Below, one piece after another: positions 24,788 through 32,692 of a stretch of 64,000 nt of DNA. Position 1 is the stretch's first letter, and each line of letters begins with the position of its first letter. The notes beneath the pieces were generated by a model. It did no database searches and was not told the origin of the DNA. It saw only the letters and a list, made by a program, of their open reading frames with translations. Both the position numbers and the translations under genes were made by a program. The stretch spans positions 1 through 64,000 of the IMG/VR virus record IMGVR_UViG_3300012205_000277; one strand, written 5' to 3'. Source of the DNA: a virus.

Positions 24788-25039
24788 TCAGCAGTCCCGC
24801 CAAACGCCTTTTTCAAGATAGCCGTGTTTTTCGACCGGCTTCCCGGAATCGTGCCCGGTCGTCAGTATCGACGGGCTTGCCGTGATCGTCCCGTCTTCGT
24901 GCTCGACGATTTTGTGATTGGCCAGATTCCCCAGGCCACAACCGGGCATGTACAGATACCAGATGCCTTCTTGCTTGAAATAACAGAATTTCGTATCGTC
25001 CAGATCCTCAAATTTTTCGATGCGATACGCTGGGGTCAT
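24788..25039 (-). CDS. DUF6527-like small protein
   Basis: An 83-aa protein with YMPGCGLGNLANHKI, a lone CGxGNxxNH motif, and TITASPSILTTGH...HGYLEKGVW. The order (CGCG/H, SPSI, H) resembles the phage DUF6527 family, which is of unknown function. Confidence 0.55.
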   Translation of the reverse strand: MTPAYRIEKFEDLDDTKFCYFKQEGIWYLYMPGCGLGNLANHKIVEHEDGTITASPSILTTGHDSGKPVEKHGYLEKGVWRDC

Positions 25040-25045
25040 TCTTTT

Positions 25046-25420
25046 TCACCAGGCAATCGATTCGAGCTTGGCCCAGGCATGGTCCCATTCCTCGGCGTTC
25101 AGTACCACCACGCGCTGCGCTTCGCAAGCCTGAGTCATGTCCGGATGGGCGACGCACGGGCAATTCTTCTTGCAGTCCGCCTCGTCCGCATACACCTTGC
25201 TGCCGCCAAGGGCATGCCCCAGCTCGTAAGCAAAATCGGTAGAATCCATCCAGCCGATTCTTTTCCTCCGCATGGCTTCAAGCAGCGGCAGTAAATGCTC
25301 CGCCAGCACCTTTTTGCCGTGTTCGATGACCTGTTGGCGGACGTAATGGTTTACCAGGCCTTCGCTCGGAGCGATGCGCGAAGCCAGGTTGTGGAGCAAC
25401 TGCTCTTCTTTGAGATTCAT
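25046..25420 (-). CDS. Hypothetical protein with cysteine cluster
   Basis: A 124-aa protein from MNLKEEQLLHNLASRIAP. Helical, with ADEADCKKNCPCVAHPDMTQAC in the last third, a possible metal site. The much longer open frame upstream is judged to be shadow. Confidence 0.6.
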   Translation of the reverse strand: MNLKEEQLLHNLASRIAPSEGLVNHYVRQQVIEHGKKVLAEHLLPLLEAMRRKRIGWMDSTDFAYELGHALGGSKVYADEADCKKNCPCVAHPDMTQACEAQRVVVLNAEEWDHAWAKLESIAW

Positions 25421-25428
25421 GCGGTCCC

Positions 25429-26022
25429 TCACAGGAAATAGATGGCACGCGCTTCGGCAAGCGCCCGGAGACGCCCGCGGCCCAGTTCGCGAAGTTTTTG
25501 ATACAGCCACAGATACTCTCTCAGCCCGGTGCCAACCTCCAAACGGTCGGCATTGTAAATGATCCGGCCATCTTCTTGAACCGCATAGACGGGATTTGAC
25601 CAGTGACGGTGGTGTCCGGGACCGTATTTCGCGATCGTCCAGCGGGGATACCGGGTTAAAAATTCCGGCGCTATCGCCAATTCCGGCTGCCCTGCTTCTC
25701 CGCACGATGGCTCATCCGGAACTTTTTCGGTTGCCATGGTTACCGGCGTCCGGCCATCGGCCGGCCAGGGATCGGAACTGAGCACCGGCGATACGATGTT
25801 TCGCGGAGGCGGTGCCGCCGGCATGGGTGGAAGTGGCTTAGGTAAGGGCGGATACGCCAGGGAAGTCAGTGGTGGCAATAGCGGATCGCGATAGAACCGC
25901 GCCATCGCTCCGTTATTGAATAGCGCCACTTCTTCGCCATTGCGCTCGATGATGCGGTAGGGCATGTTCGCCGAATCAAGCGGCCGGCCTTTCATCACTC
26001 CGGTGGCATATTTCAGTGTCAT
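25429..26022 (-). CDS. Hypothetical Pro-rich protein
   Basis: A 197-aa protein. The ATG at 26022 overlaps the upstream FkbM stop. Residues about 48-80 are Pro-rich (YPPLPKPLPPMPAAPPPR); the C-terminal third (TRYPRWTIAKYGPGHHRHW, AVQEDGRIIYNA) looks like a small folded domain. No family recognised. Confidence 0.6.
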   Translation of the reverse strand: MTLKYATGVMKGRPLDSANMPYRIIERNGEEVALFNNGAMARFYRDPLLPPLTSLAYPPLPKPLPPMPAAPPPRNIVSPVLSSDPWPADGRTPVTMATEKVPDEPSCGEAGQPELAIAPEFLTRYPRWTIAKYGPGHHRHWSNPVYAVQEDGRIIYNADRLEVGTGLREYLWLYQKLRELGRGRLRALAEARAIYFL

Positions 26023-26651
26023 GATTTCCCCTCGAAATGATCGTTGACGACCAGCATGTTCCAAGGAAACGTTTCAACGACCGTCCATCCAGGAAGCATG
26101 CCGAGGAGCTCCGCCTTTGTCGCCATCCCTTCATATACCGGAGTATCGAAGCATTCCACAAACAAATAATGCGTGCGCTTCAAAGCTTCTCTCCCGAACG
26201 CGATCATATCTTTTTCGGCCCCGTGGATGTCCACCCACAGCAAATCGATCTCGTCGAGCCCGGCATCGGCAAAAAGACGGTCGAAGGTGAGGCAGGGAAT
26301 GGCCGTAATTTTTTTGAATTGTGCCGGCAGCACGCTCAAGCCTGAAAGCGGCGGATAAATCGATCCGAACCCCCCACCGGAATCGCGGCATTCCCAGAAA
26401 TCGCACGTGCCATCGTGACCCGCGATGGCTCCGTGAAGATAATAATGATTCCCGGGGAGCCCGCGGGTGACCAGCTTCATGAAATTCACGTGGTCGGCTT
26501 CGACCATCACCGCGCGCGCGGGCTTCCCGCCGACAGCCTCGAGCATCCATTCCATGTCTTCGCCTTCGTGCGCGCCCAACTCGACAATCGTTGGCACGTT
26601 CAAGATTTTGAGGATCGCGGTGATGCGTTCCTGCTCGACTGGAAAAGTCAT
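26019..26651 (-). CDS. FkbM-family methyltransferase
   Basis: A 210-aa protein. IVELGAHEGEDMEWMLEAVG is the SAM loop, ARAVMVEADHVNFMKLV the acidic strand-2 end, and LTFDRLFADAGLDEIDLLWVDIHGAE the FkbM hallmark with conserved D-x-HGAE. FkbM enzymes O-methylate sugars and polyketides. In phages they may decorate glycans. It lies away from the sugar cluster, so the partner is unknown. Confidence 0.8.
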   Translation of the reverse strand: MTFPVEQERITAILKILNVPTIVELGAHEGEDMEWMLEAVGGKPARAVMVEADHVNFMKLVTRGLPGNHYYLHGAIAGHDGTCDFWECRDSGGGFGSIYPPLSGLSVLPAQFKKITAIPCLTFDRLFADAGLDEIDLLWVDIHGAEKDMIAFGREALKRTHYLFVECFDTPVYEGMATKAELLGMLPGWTVVETFPWNMLVVNDHFEGKS

Positions 26652-26890
26652 TCTTTTATGTCCTCGATTTCGCGGAAAAATTCGCCCACCTGCAAGGCTA
26701 CCTGTTCGAAATTGAGCACGCCGATCCGCGCCAGCACGGCATTGGCTTCCGCCAGCTGCGCGGCGATTTCCGTCAAGATTTCCAGTTGCGTCAAGGCGAT
26801 TTCGCGGTCGAGTGTCGGGGTGACCGCGCCTTGCTGCTGCATAAGGTTCCGCAAGCGCCAGTATTTGGCCCGGATTTCGCTGACATTCAT
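26648..26890 (-). CDS. Small coiled-coil protein
   Basis: An 80-aa, nearly all-helical protein (IRAKYWRLRNLMQQQG, LTQLEILTEIAAQLAEANAV). It overlaps both neighbours by 4 nt. Family unknown. Confidence 0.6.
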   Translation of the reverse strand: MNVSEIRAKYWRLRNLMQQQGAVTPTLDREIALTQLEILTEIAAQLAEANAVLARIGVLNFEQVALQVGEFFREIEDIKE

Positions 26891-27084
26891 CGGAACATTC
26901 TCTTTTTTGCCAATTTCGCGATCGCGAGCCGGCTGGGAGCGTGGAGCTTTTTTCTCAAGCTGCAGACGGCGTTCTTGGCGCTTTGCACTTTGATCGACAA
27001 CTGCTCGGCGATTTGGCGGTCCGTGAGGTTGCGCTCAAGCAGCGCCAGCAAATCCCATTCGCGTTTGGTCAGCCGGAGGGCCAT
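26887..27084 (-). CDS. LuxR-type HTH protein
   Basis: A 65-aa stand-alone helix-turn-helix: LTKREWDLLALLERNLTDRQ, IAEQLSIKVQSAKNAVCSL and RKKLHAPSRLAIAKLA match the GerE/LuxR DNA-binding domain (LTxRE, IAxxL, V-x-x-H-x-x-x-L). No sensor domain. A similar small LuxR-type gene is at 45968. Confidence 0.75.
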   Translation of the reverse strand: MALRLTKREWDLLALLERNLTDRQIAEQLSIKVQSAKNAVCSLRKKLHAPSRLAIAKLAKKRMFR

Positions 27085-27088
27085 TTGT

Positions 27089-27337
27089 TTAGTTCACCAA
27101 TAATTTCTGCTGGTGTTCCCAGGCGGCCACCGCGGCGTCGGCAGCCTGGCGCACCGTCAAGCCTTCCGGATCGGTTTCCCCGGAATCGAGGATATAGCAC
27201 CCGCAGCGCCGCTCGATATGCGCGACGCTCCCAATGATTGTCCGCATAAAGCAGTTCTTGTGCGCCAGGTCGCCGTCGGGATACCGATGCACGGGATCTT
27301 CCGGGCCGATCGGTTCCTGGCAATGGAAGCACTTCAT
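27089..27337 (-). CDS. Small zinc-binding protein
   Basis: An 82-aa protein with MKCFHCQEPIGPEDPVHRY and AHKNCF, a CxxC...HxxC site, then a helical tail (VRQAADAAVAAWEHQQKLL). Start overlaps the DnaB stop. Confidence 0.65.
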   Translation of the reverse strand: MKCFHCQEPIGPEDPVHRYPDGDLAHKNCFMRTIIGSVAHIERRCGCYILDSGETDPEGLTVRQAADAAVAAWEHQQKLLVN

Positions 27338-28701
27338 TGCGGTTCTCCGAACATGTCCGGGGCGGCTTCCTCGAACCGCGTGTAATTGGATAGGAACACG
27401 AACCGGACCATGTCCGTCGGGCCGTTGCGCTGCTTGCCGATGATCAGTTCGGCTTCGTCGCGTTCTTCCTGGGTGGCGCTATGTTTGTACAGGTTCGGGC
27501 GGTGGATGAACAAGACCACGTCCGAATCTTGTTCAAGGCTCCCACTCTCGCGCAAATCGGATAGGTGCGGAGCGCGGTCTTCTTTGTCCGGAGCCCGGGT
27601 GAGCTGGCTCAGCGCCACGACCGGCACGCCAAGATTTTTCGCCAAGGCTTTTAAGCCGCGGCTGACGTCGGCAACTTCTTCCTGGCGGCTGCGCAGATGC
27701 CGCGAGCTAGCTACCAGCTGCAAGTAATCCACGATCACCAGGCTCAGGCCATGCTCGTTTTGGACGCGTTCTGCGCGCGCCATGATTTCACCGACGGTAG
27801 CGAGGGAAGAATCGTCGATCCACAGCGGGGCCGGAGCGATCGTCGCGAGCGCGGTAACGATTCTCTGCCAGTCTTCTTTGGTGAGGTGCCCGGTCCTGAA
27901 TTTATGCGCATTGATTTTGGCTAGAGACGCAAGCAAGCGCAGGAGGAGCGAATCGGCGCTCATTTCGAGGGAAAACAGCGCGACCGGCTGGTGGCTCCGG
28001 ATGGCCACGTTTTCCGCGATGTTCACGGCCAAAGACGATTTCCCGCAACTGGGGCGCGCCGCGAGGATCGTTAGTTCCCCGGGCTGGAGGCCGGCAAGGG
28101 CTTTATCGAGTTCGCCGTAGCCGGTAGGGAGTCCGGTAACGTTTTTGCCTTCTTTATAGATTTTCTCCAGCCGCTCGAAATTCCCTTTGACGATGCCCAT
28201 GACCGGCCGGAGGCTTCCGGCCGACTGCAGTTGCTGCAGCTGGTTCAGCCGGCTGCGGGCTTCTTCGAGGACGGCGGCCGAGGTTTCTCCTTCAAATGCA
28301 TGGAGCTGGACGGCTTCGGCCATGCGGATGATCTGCCGCAATACGGCTTTTTCCTTGACGATTTTCGCGTAATGCTCGACGTTCGAAATTTTCGGCATGC
28401 CGTCGACCAGGCTCGCGAGGTAGGCGGTGCCGCCGATGGCCTCGAGTTCCTGTTCCTGGGCCAGGCGGTCGTTGACGGTAACGAGATCGACGGGGATCCC
28501 GGCGGTGTGCAGGGCCAGGAAATGCCCGAAGATATGCACGTGCGGGGCATAGTGGAAATCTTCGGGCTCGAGGAGCTCCTGGGCGGCGAGCAAGGCTTGG
28601 TTGTTGGCCAAAATGCCGCCTAGGACAGAACGTTCGGCTTCATGGTTGTTCGGCAAAGCCGGAGCGATCGCTTTGGCCTGCGTCATTTTTGGGCTAGCCA
28701 T
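27334..28701 (-). CDS. dnaB: Replicative DNA helicase, DnaB family
   Basis: A 455-aa protein of normal DnaB length. The N-terminal domain shows PNNHEAERSVLGGILANN and VDLVTVNDRLAQEQELEAIGG. The RecA-like domain shows GLPTGYGELDKALAGLQPGE, Walker A ILAARPSCGKSSLAVNIA (Cys replaces the usual Met), ALFSLEMSA, Walker B LVIVDYLQLV, VVALSQLTRAPDKEDRAPHL and SDLRESGSLEQDSDVVLFIH. It unwinds DNA ahead of the phage replisome. ATG at 28701 or 28686 could be used. The two genes upstream are likely its loader and initiator. Confidence 0.95.
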   Translation of the reverse strand: MASPKMTQAKAIAPALPNNHEAERSVLGGILANNQALLAAQELLEPEDFHYAPHVHIFGHFLALHTAGIPVDLVTVNDRLAQEQELEAIGGTAYLASLVDGMPKISNVEHYAKIVKEKAVLRQIIRMAEAVQLHAFEGETSAAVLEEARSRLNQLQQLQSAGSLRPVMGIVKGNFERLEKIYKEGKNVTGLPTGYGELDKALAGLQPGELTILAARPSCGKSSLAVNIAENVAIRSHQPVALFSLEMSADSLLLRLLASLAKINAHKFRTGHLTKEDWQRIVTALATIAPAPLWIDDSSLATVGEIMARAERVQNEHGLSLVIVDYLQLVASSRHLRSRQEEVADVSRGLKALAKNLGVPVVALSQLTRAPDKEDRAPHLSDLRESGSLEQDSDVVLFIHRPNLYKHSATQEERDEAELIIGKQRNGPTDMVRFVFLSNYTRFEEAAPDMFGEPQ

Positions 28702-29308
28702 GCTTCTCCCTGAATTTTTTCATGGCCTTCTCGAGCAACGGCCGCATTTCCGGAGAGAGGAATCCCCCCGGCTGGGAATATTTTTCTAGTGCGATATGGA
28801 GCAAATAGGCTTCCATGTAGGTTTTTTTGGCCCACACAAGCTGTTCGCGCGTGGCCGTGGCGAGATAAGCGACGCCGCCGGCGGAGCGGATAGCGTATGC
28901 GCTTCTGGGAGTGAATTTCGGTCCGCGGCCGAGATCGGGATAATAATTCTTGTCGATCGCTTTGAGGGCTTCCTGCCAGGAATCTTCGTTTTCCTCCCTG
29001 TCGGCGGTTTCTTCTATCCCCTTCAAAATATCCCAGACATGGGTGGGTGCCGGGAAAGGGCAGGCCATGCTAGGAATGAACGTTTTCATCAATTGCCCGA
29101 AAGCGAGTTCCAGGAGCGGCGGATCCACGTCCGCCAGACTTTCCAGCCATAGCGGCTCCCAAGCTTCATTCACCTCGCGATCGAATAGCACGGCGAGGCG
29201 GAAAAGCCCTTCACGGATGGTCAAGTCTAAGGGTTTTGGCGGCTTTCTGGGCACGATTTCGGTATTCTTCGGTGGTACGGCCGGCAGGTCCGATGATTCG
29301 TCGGGCAT
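28694..29308 (-). CDS. Replication-associated protein, possible helicase loader
   Basis: A 204-aa protein: Pro-rich N-terminus, then LAVLFDREVNEAWEPLWLES, FGQLMKTFIPSMACPFPAP and a helical C-terminus. The pattern (about 200 aa, helicase gene immediately downstream, PxPxxxxDI segment) is that of non-ATPase phage helicase loaders or P-like proteins; no Walker motif is seen. It ends TAG, overlapping the DnaB start region out of frame. Confidence 0.5.
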   Translation of the reverse strand: MPDESSDLPAVPPKNTEIVPRKPPKPLDLTIREGLFRLAVLFDREVNEAWEPLWLESLADVDPPLLELAFGQLMKTFIPSMACPFPAPTHVWDILKGIEETADREENEDSWQEALKAIDKNYYPDLGRGPKFTPRSAYAIRSAGGVAYLATATREQLVWAKKTYMEAYLLHIALEKYSQPGGFLSPEMRPLLEKAMKKFREKHG

Positions 29309-30221
29309 TGGTATTCTCCTTTGGAGGTGATTTTTTCCAGTTTTCTTCCTGCAACCACTTCCTGGCTTTCTGGATGAATCCTTGCTGCCATTGCGGCGAA
29401 GCTTTGTAGACGAGTACGGCGGCGATCACGTCGTCCAGGACGGCGACGGGCAAATACAGGAAAATGGTTTTTGCCGATTGCTCGTCCTGTTTATTCGGAT
29501 ACAGCTCCCAGAACAGTTCCCACTTGGCCTGTTTGAATTTTTGGGATTCATCGCCGTTTCCCTCGGCGCGCCCGGCATATTCTTTGCCGATGGCCGCGGC
29601 TTCGGCCTGGAGGGCTGCCGGAGCGGGGAATAAGCGAAGCGTCTCCGGGTCGGCTTTGAGGCCGTTCCAGTATTTTTCTATGGCTTTATCGCTGGGGGTC
29701 GTAACGTCCAGTTTCGGGTAATGGTTGCGCTGGGATTTGGGCGGCAGCCGCCCGGGCTTGTTGCTGCCGGTCCAGTGCCCGTATTTCTTCCCGTGCTCTT
29801 CCCAGATATAGAGCAAGCCGTGACGATGGAAATCGTCCAAGACTTGCCGCAACGTATCGATACCGAAATGCGGCCGGATGGCGGCGACTTTGCCGTGGAT
29901 CACCCGCAAATCGCCGATTTCGAAATTGCCGTTGGCGTCCGCCAGCGCGTACAGCCAGGTATATTCCGGAATGAATTCCTCCTTGCAGTTCGCCAGTTTC
30001 GAACTGCCCCAGACCGCATCGCCGTCGATGATTCTTTTTGCCGTAGCCCCTCCCGGTCTTTTTTTTAGCGCAGCCCCGGCAGGGCCGCGTTCGCTTCTTT
30101 CAGCAAGGTCATGCGGCTTCGCCAGCCTTCGTATTCGGGTGCCGTGTGTCCCGGCCGGTAGGCGCAATTCCCCTGGACGCACCCGTGCGCTTCGGCTCCC
30201 GCCAGCGGCCACCCGCAACAC
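29211..30221 (-). CDS. Replication initiator-like protein (start uncertain)
   Basis: The open frame has 336 codons, but the believable protein begins near IIDGDAVWGSSKLANCK (about 30030). No ATG/GTG/TTG lies there; upstream residues overlap another gene by over 150 nt. AAGGAGG just before an ATT at about 29985 is the best ribosome site. The N-terminal part (YTWLYALADANGNFEI, LDDFHRHGLLYIWEEHGKKY) matches winged-helix initiator domains of phages. The C-terminal part (WELFWELYPNKQDEQSAKTI, FIQKARKWLQEENW) is the usual replisome organiser end. It likely binds the origin. Confidence 0.6.
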   Translation of the reverse strand: MLRVAAGGSRSARVRPGELRLPAGTHGTRIRRLAKPHDLAERSERGPAGAALKKRPGGATAKRIIDGDAVWGSSKLANCKEEFIPEYTWLYALADANGNFEIGDLRVIHGKVAAIRPHFGIDTLRQVLDDFHRHGLLYIWEEHGKKYGHWTGSNKPGRLPPKSQRNHYPKLDVTTPSDKAIEKYWNGLKADPETLRLFPAPAALQAEAAAIGKEYAGRAEGNGDESQKFKQAKWELFWELYPNKQDEQSAKTIFLYLPVAVLDDVIAAVLVYKASPQWQQGFIQKARKWLQEENWKKSPPKENTNARRIIGPAGRTTEEYRNRAQKAAKTLRLDHP

Positions 30222-30313
30222 ATGCAGCGCCGGACGGAAGCGAGCGCCACCATTTCCTGCAACGCCATCAGCTTCGCTTCGAGAAAAGCATTGGTGAATT
30301 GCTGTTCGTTCAT
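30065..30313 (-). CDS. Small zinc-binding protein
   Basis: An 82-aa protein from MNEQQFTNAFLEAKLMALQE. VRRCMCCGWPLAGAEAHGC and VQGNCAYRPGH give a CxCC...C/H metal site. Start overlaps the upstream stop by ATGA. Confidence 0.65.
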   Translation of the reverse strand: MNEQQFTNAFLEAKLMALQEMVALASVRRCMCCGWPLAGAEAHGCVQGNCAYRPGHTAPEYEGWRSRMTLLKEANAALPGLR

Positions 30314-30399
30314 TTCTTTCCTGTAAAGATTTTCTTCAGGAGCAAAATCAGGAGGACGGAAAAGCAAACCGCCAAAACCAAAGCCGCGAATTGTTCCAT
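30310..30399 (-). CDS. 29-aa single-span membrane peptide
   Basis: MEQFAALVLAVCFSVLLILL then KKIFTGKK: one hydrophobic span with a basic end. The start is a clean ATG at 30399 and the stop overlaps the next start by ATGA, which supports translation. Role unknown. Confidence 0.55.
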   Translation of the reverse strand: MEQFAALVLAVCFSVLLILLLKKIFTGKK

Positions 30400-30419
30400 T
30401 TCCCCGGGCCCCCTGGATC

Positions 30420-30650
30420 TTAAAAATGTTTGGGACAAAAATCCTTGCCGGCCGTCGAACGCGCGCAGTACCGGCAAACCGGGCGGTCGCAGGTGAAGAT
30501 TGCGCCCCCGAGCGAACGCCCTATTTCGTAATCGCAAACAAGCGTGGCGGGCTGGGACCCGGAACAGAATTTGCACCGCGGCGCACGCCGGGCGGCATGC
30601 TTCACGATCGCCACTACGCCGTCCGGGAACTTGACATGCGAGCAGGGCAT
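30420..30650 (-). CDS. Small cysteine-rich protein
   Basis: A 76-aa protein with CKFCSG, CDYEIG, CDRPVCRYC and CPKHF, enough Cys/His for two zinc sites. It is the first gene of the leftward operon after the promoter near 30830. Confidence 0.65.
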   Translation of the reverse strand: MPCSHVKFPDGVVAIVKHAARRAPRCKFCSGSQPATLVCDYEIGRSLGGAIFTCDRPVCRYCARSTAGKDFCPKHF

Positions 30651-30729
30651 GAACGACCTAAAAAAAGAGCTGCAGGAAGGAAGGAAAACCTAGGGAGAAC
30701 GGGCTGCGGATAGAGGGAGAAAAAGATGG

Positions 30730-30782
30730 ACGGTTTAGCCGGTTTTACCCGGCCTAGCGCTTCACCGATTTCGTTCTAAACC
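30730..30782 (-). promoter_or_regulatory. Inverted repeat in the leader of the leftward operon
   Basis: CGGTTTAG and CTAAACCG flank about 37 nt between the promoter and the first gene. It could fold in the leader RNA or be an operator. No T-run follows. Confidence 0.35.
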
Positions 30783-30816
30783 GTTCACCGGTTCTCCTTC
30801 CCCCCGCAGGAGCCGT

Positions 30817-30845
30817 ACACTAGTACTATGGTCCTAGCGTGTCAA
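30817..30845 (-). promoter_or_regulatory. Leftward promoter for the replication operon
   Basis: Reading leftward, a perfect TTGACA (30840-30845) is followed by 17 nt and TAGTGT (30817-30822), which keeps the three most conserved -10 positions. The transcript would start near 30810 and enter the 30420-30650 gene and DnaB operon. Confidence 0.55.
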
Positions 30846-30925
30846 GTTTCATTTCTGTTTTCTCCAAAATCCGTCCGTGGATTGCTGTGGGAAACCACTA
30901 AAAACCATGGGAAAAAGTTTTCTGT

Positions 30926-31078
30926 CTAGGCAATGCCTAGCTGTTGCGTAGGCAGCCAATTTGGTTGCCTAGATAGGTTTGGGTTTGGTTTGGGTTTGGT
31001 TTAGGTGTAGGTAACACATACTATCTAGGCGCGGTCCTTTTTGCCTAGGCAAGGATGCCAAGTCGTCTCATTGTGAGA
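30926..31078. promoter_or_regulatory. Cluster of CCTAGGC-type palindromes (operators)
   Basis: Four related dyads: CTAGGC-aat-GCCTAG (30926-30940), TAGGCAgCCA/TGGtTGCCTA (30949-30971), CTAGGC/GCCTAG around 31025-31048, and the perfect TTGCCTAGGCAA (31041-31052). A different dyad TCTCA-ttg-TGAGA is at 31066-31078. Spacing and repetition suggest binding of a dimeric repressor upstream of the leftward promoter. Confidence 0.5.
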
Positions 31079-31268
31079 TTTCCTGTGCTCCTACAATCCA
31101 ACCCGAAATGAAACCCACAAGACCAAACTAATTTCTTTCCCCGAGTAGTACTACCCCCCCCCTCGGAGTTTACCTGATTGACTTCCACTCCTCCCTTGCC
31201 ACACTCAATTCTGGCCTGCTCTTAGGCCTAAAGAAAAAGGCAAATTTTTGCCCGCGGATCCCGTCCCC

Positions 31269-31469
31269 ATGACCCGTGAACGTAAAACCGATTCCGCCCT
31301 CAAATCCGCCTGGTTCTCCGGCCTCCTCTCCCCCTCCCTCGCCGCCGATTCCTCCCTCCTCGATTCCTTCCCCGATGGCCATTCCGCCGACCGCTCCCTC
31401 TCCCGCTTCCTACGGAGAAAAAAACTCAGAATCCTGCCCCAAAAATTCCTCGAGTCCAAACGCGCCTGA
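31269..31469 (+). CDS. Doubtful small basic protein
   Basis: A 66-codon plus frame (MTRERKTDSALKSAWFSGLL ... basic end RFLRRKKLRILPQKFLE). No ribosome site precedes it, and open frames exist on the other strand too because the region is C-rich. I keep it only because the amino-acid pattern is protein-like. The rest of 30850-31760 holds regulatory repeats and no gene I can support. Confidence 0.25.
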   Translation: MTRERKTDSALKSAWFSGLLSPSLAADSSLLDSFPDGHSADRSLSRFLRRKKLRILPQKFLESKRA

Positions 31470-31518
31470 AAGTCCCGAATTTTACCCAAAAATTTTCGCG
31501 GGGCTAGAAGAGCCCTGG

Positions 31519-31712
31519 CGCGCATCGCATCCCAGAAGTTATGAGCCGCATCGCATCGCAGATCGTCGCGCCTTGCGGCTCTGTGTCGCATGAGCGCGCA
31601 TCCTAGGACGCATCGCAACCGCATCGCATCGCAGGCTAGGGCGCATGCTGGCCGCACTGGGAGAGAGGCGCGCAAAATAAAAAAGCGCAATAGGGGCGCA
31701 TTAGGGCGCATT
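31519..31712. repeat. GCATCGCA / GGCGCAT repeat cluster
   Basis: GCATCGCA or CGCATCGCA occurs repeatedly at 31519-31530, 31547-31560, 31609-31633, and GGCGCAT/GCGCGCAT units at 31594-31712. The units are unevenly spaced. Iteron-like clusters of this kind often bind an initiator; an origin role is inferred from position between the leftward replication operon and the rightward block. Confidence 0.4.
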
Positions 31713-31765
31713 TAGAATCTAGGGCAAGTTAGGTAGTAGGTTGCTGGCTGGGAGTCTGTAGGAGC

Positions 31766-31795
31766 AAAAAAAAAGGCCGGGCTCGCGGCCCGGCC
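31766..31795 (-). terminator. Rho-independent terminator, leftward
   Basis: GGCCGGGC at 31775-31782 pairs with GCCCGGCC at 31788-31795 (8 bp, 5-nt loop). On the minus strand it is followed by a T-run of nine (A-run at 31766-31774). It ends the short operon 31813-32367. Confidence 0.85.
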
Positions 31796-31812
31796 AGTTA
31801 GGGTTAGTGTGT

Positions 31813-32001
31813 TCAGAGTTTGCCTGACCGGAGGGTCCGCACCGATGGAAGTGCGCGCAAGGAACTATGGGCTATCTTGTGCGCGGTACTCTCTGCGATG
31901 CTGAGGCGCGTTGCAATAGTGCGGAGAGACAATCCGTACTCTTGTAGCGCGCGCACCCTAGCGGCTAGGCTAGGGGTAATTTGAAACGGTTTGCCAATCA
32001 T
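31813..32001 (-). CDS. Small HTH protein
   Basis: A 62-aa protein from MIGKPFQITPSLAARVRALQ. EYGLSLRTIATRLSIAESTA is a resolvase-like helix-turn-helix; it ends just before a strong terminator. A candidate regulator of the nearby palindromes, by position only. Confidence 0.65.
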   Translation of the reverse strand: MIGKPFQITPSLAARVRALQEYGLSLRTIATRLSIAESTAHKIAHSSLRALPSVRTLRSGKL

Positions 32002-32130
32002 GCTTTCCTCCCGGGATAGAGACAGGCATCCCATACCGTTTGGTCCCGCGAATCATCCCGCAAAAAAGTATCGCGGAATAGATCCCCGAGAAGGAACAGC
32101 ACCAAAAATACTTCGAAGAATGGGAGCATG

Positions 32131-32367
32131 TTAGATGCTCTGTTTCTTGGCGGCTAAGTAAGACTCAAGCGCCGCCTGTAGGTTGTTATGGCGAAGGAAA
32201 GATTCTAGGTCCGCATCCGTTTGGAACATGTAGCAGGGATTCGGCAATTCGGCGAACGGAATCAGAATGCGCGCGCCGTTTGCTTTTTTGCAAAAGCGCA
32301 TTGCGGCGAGGCGGATTCTCTCCGATCGTTCGCGCACTGTCCGCTGAACGGTTTGCTTTGTAATCAT
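32131..32367 (-). CDS. Small hypothetical protein
   Basis: A 78-aa protein from MITKQTVQRTVRERSERIRL; upstream in-frame ATGs at 32418-32373 are possible. Basic N-terminus, then PFAELPNPCYMFQTDADLES and a helical end. Family unknown. Confidence 0.6.
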   Translation of the reverse strand: MITKQTVQRTVRERSERIRLAAMRFCKKANGARILIPFAELPNPCYMFQTDADLESFLRHNNLQAALESYLAAKKQSI

Positions 32368-32430
32368 AGGCATGGATTCTCTTTTCTTAACTGGCCGTCT
32401 AGTTTGGTTCATGCTCACTAGGCGGCCAGC

Positions 32431-32465
32431 TAAAAAAAATGGGAGCGGAAAAATAATCCGCTCCC
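32431..32465 (-). terminator. Rho-independent terminator, leftward
   Basis: GGGAGCGG at 32441-32448 pairs with CCGCTCCC at 32458-32465. On the minus strand a run of eight T follows (A-run 32432-32439). It lies directly after the 49-aa gene. Confidence 0.85.
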
Positions 32466-32478
32466 AGGCCGGAAGAAA

Positions 32479-32628
32479 TTACCGATTGTCCAGAAAAGAC
32501 TCGACCGCCTTGCGGCCCTTTTTGGCGGCGCGGAGATACGCTTGAGATTTCATCGTTTTCCAAGCGGCAAATGCCGCCTTGCGCGCACTGGCTGACCGAC
32601 GCGATGCTGACTTGGATTGCTTGCTCAT
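32479..32628 (-). CDS. 49-aa basic peptide
   Basis: MSKQSKSASRRSASARKAAF then AAWKTMKSQAYLRAAKKGRK and VESFLDNR. Strongly basic, no acidic stretch, so nucleic-acid binding is plausible. It has its own promoter upstream and terminator downstream, which supports a real, separately regulated gene. Confidence 0.6.
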   Translation of the reverse strand: MSKQSKSASRRSASARKAAFAAWKTMKSQAYLRAAKKGRKAVESFLDNR

Positions 32629-32692
32629 GGAGTGATTCTCTTTTCCGACTGGCCTAGCTTTGGTCGGGCTCGCTTGTGGCCAATCTGTAAGA

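Noticed and set aside
31205-31711. Minus-strand 168-codon frame
   Set aside because: Arg/Ala-rich translation of a repetitive C-rich region; no ribosome site and competing frames on both strands.
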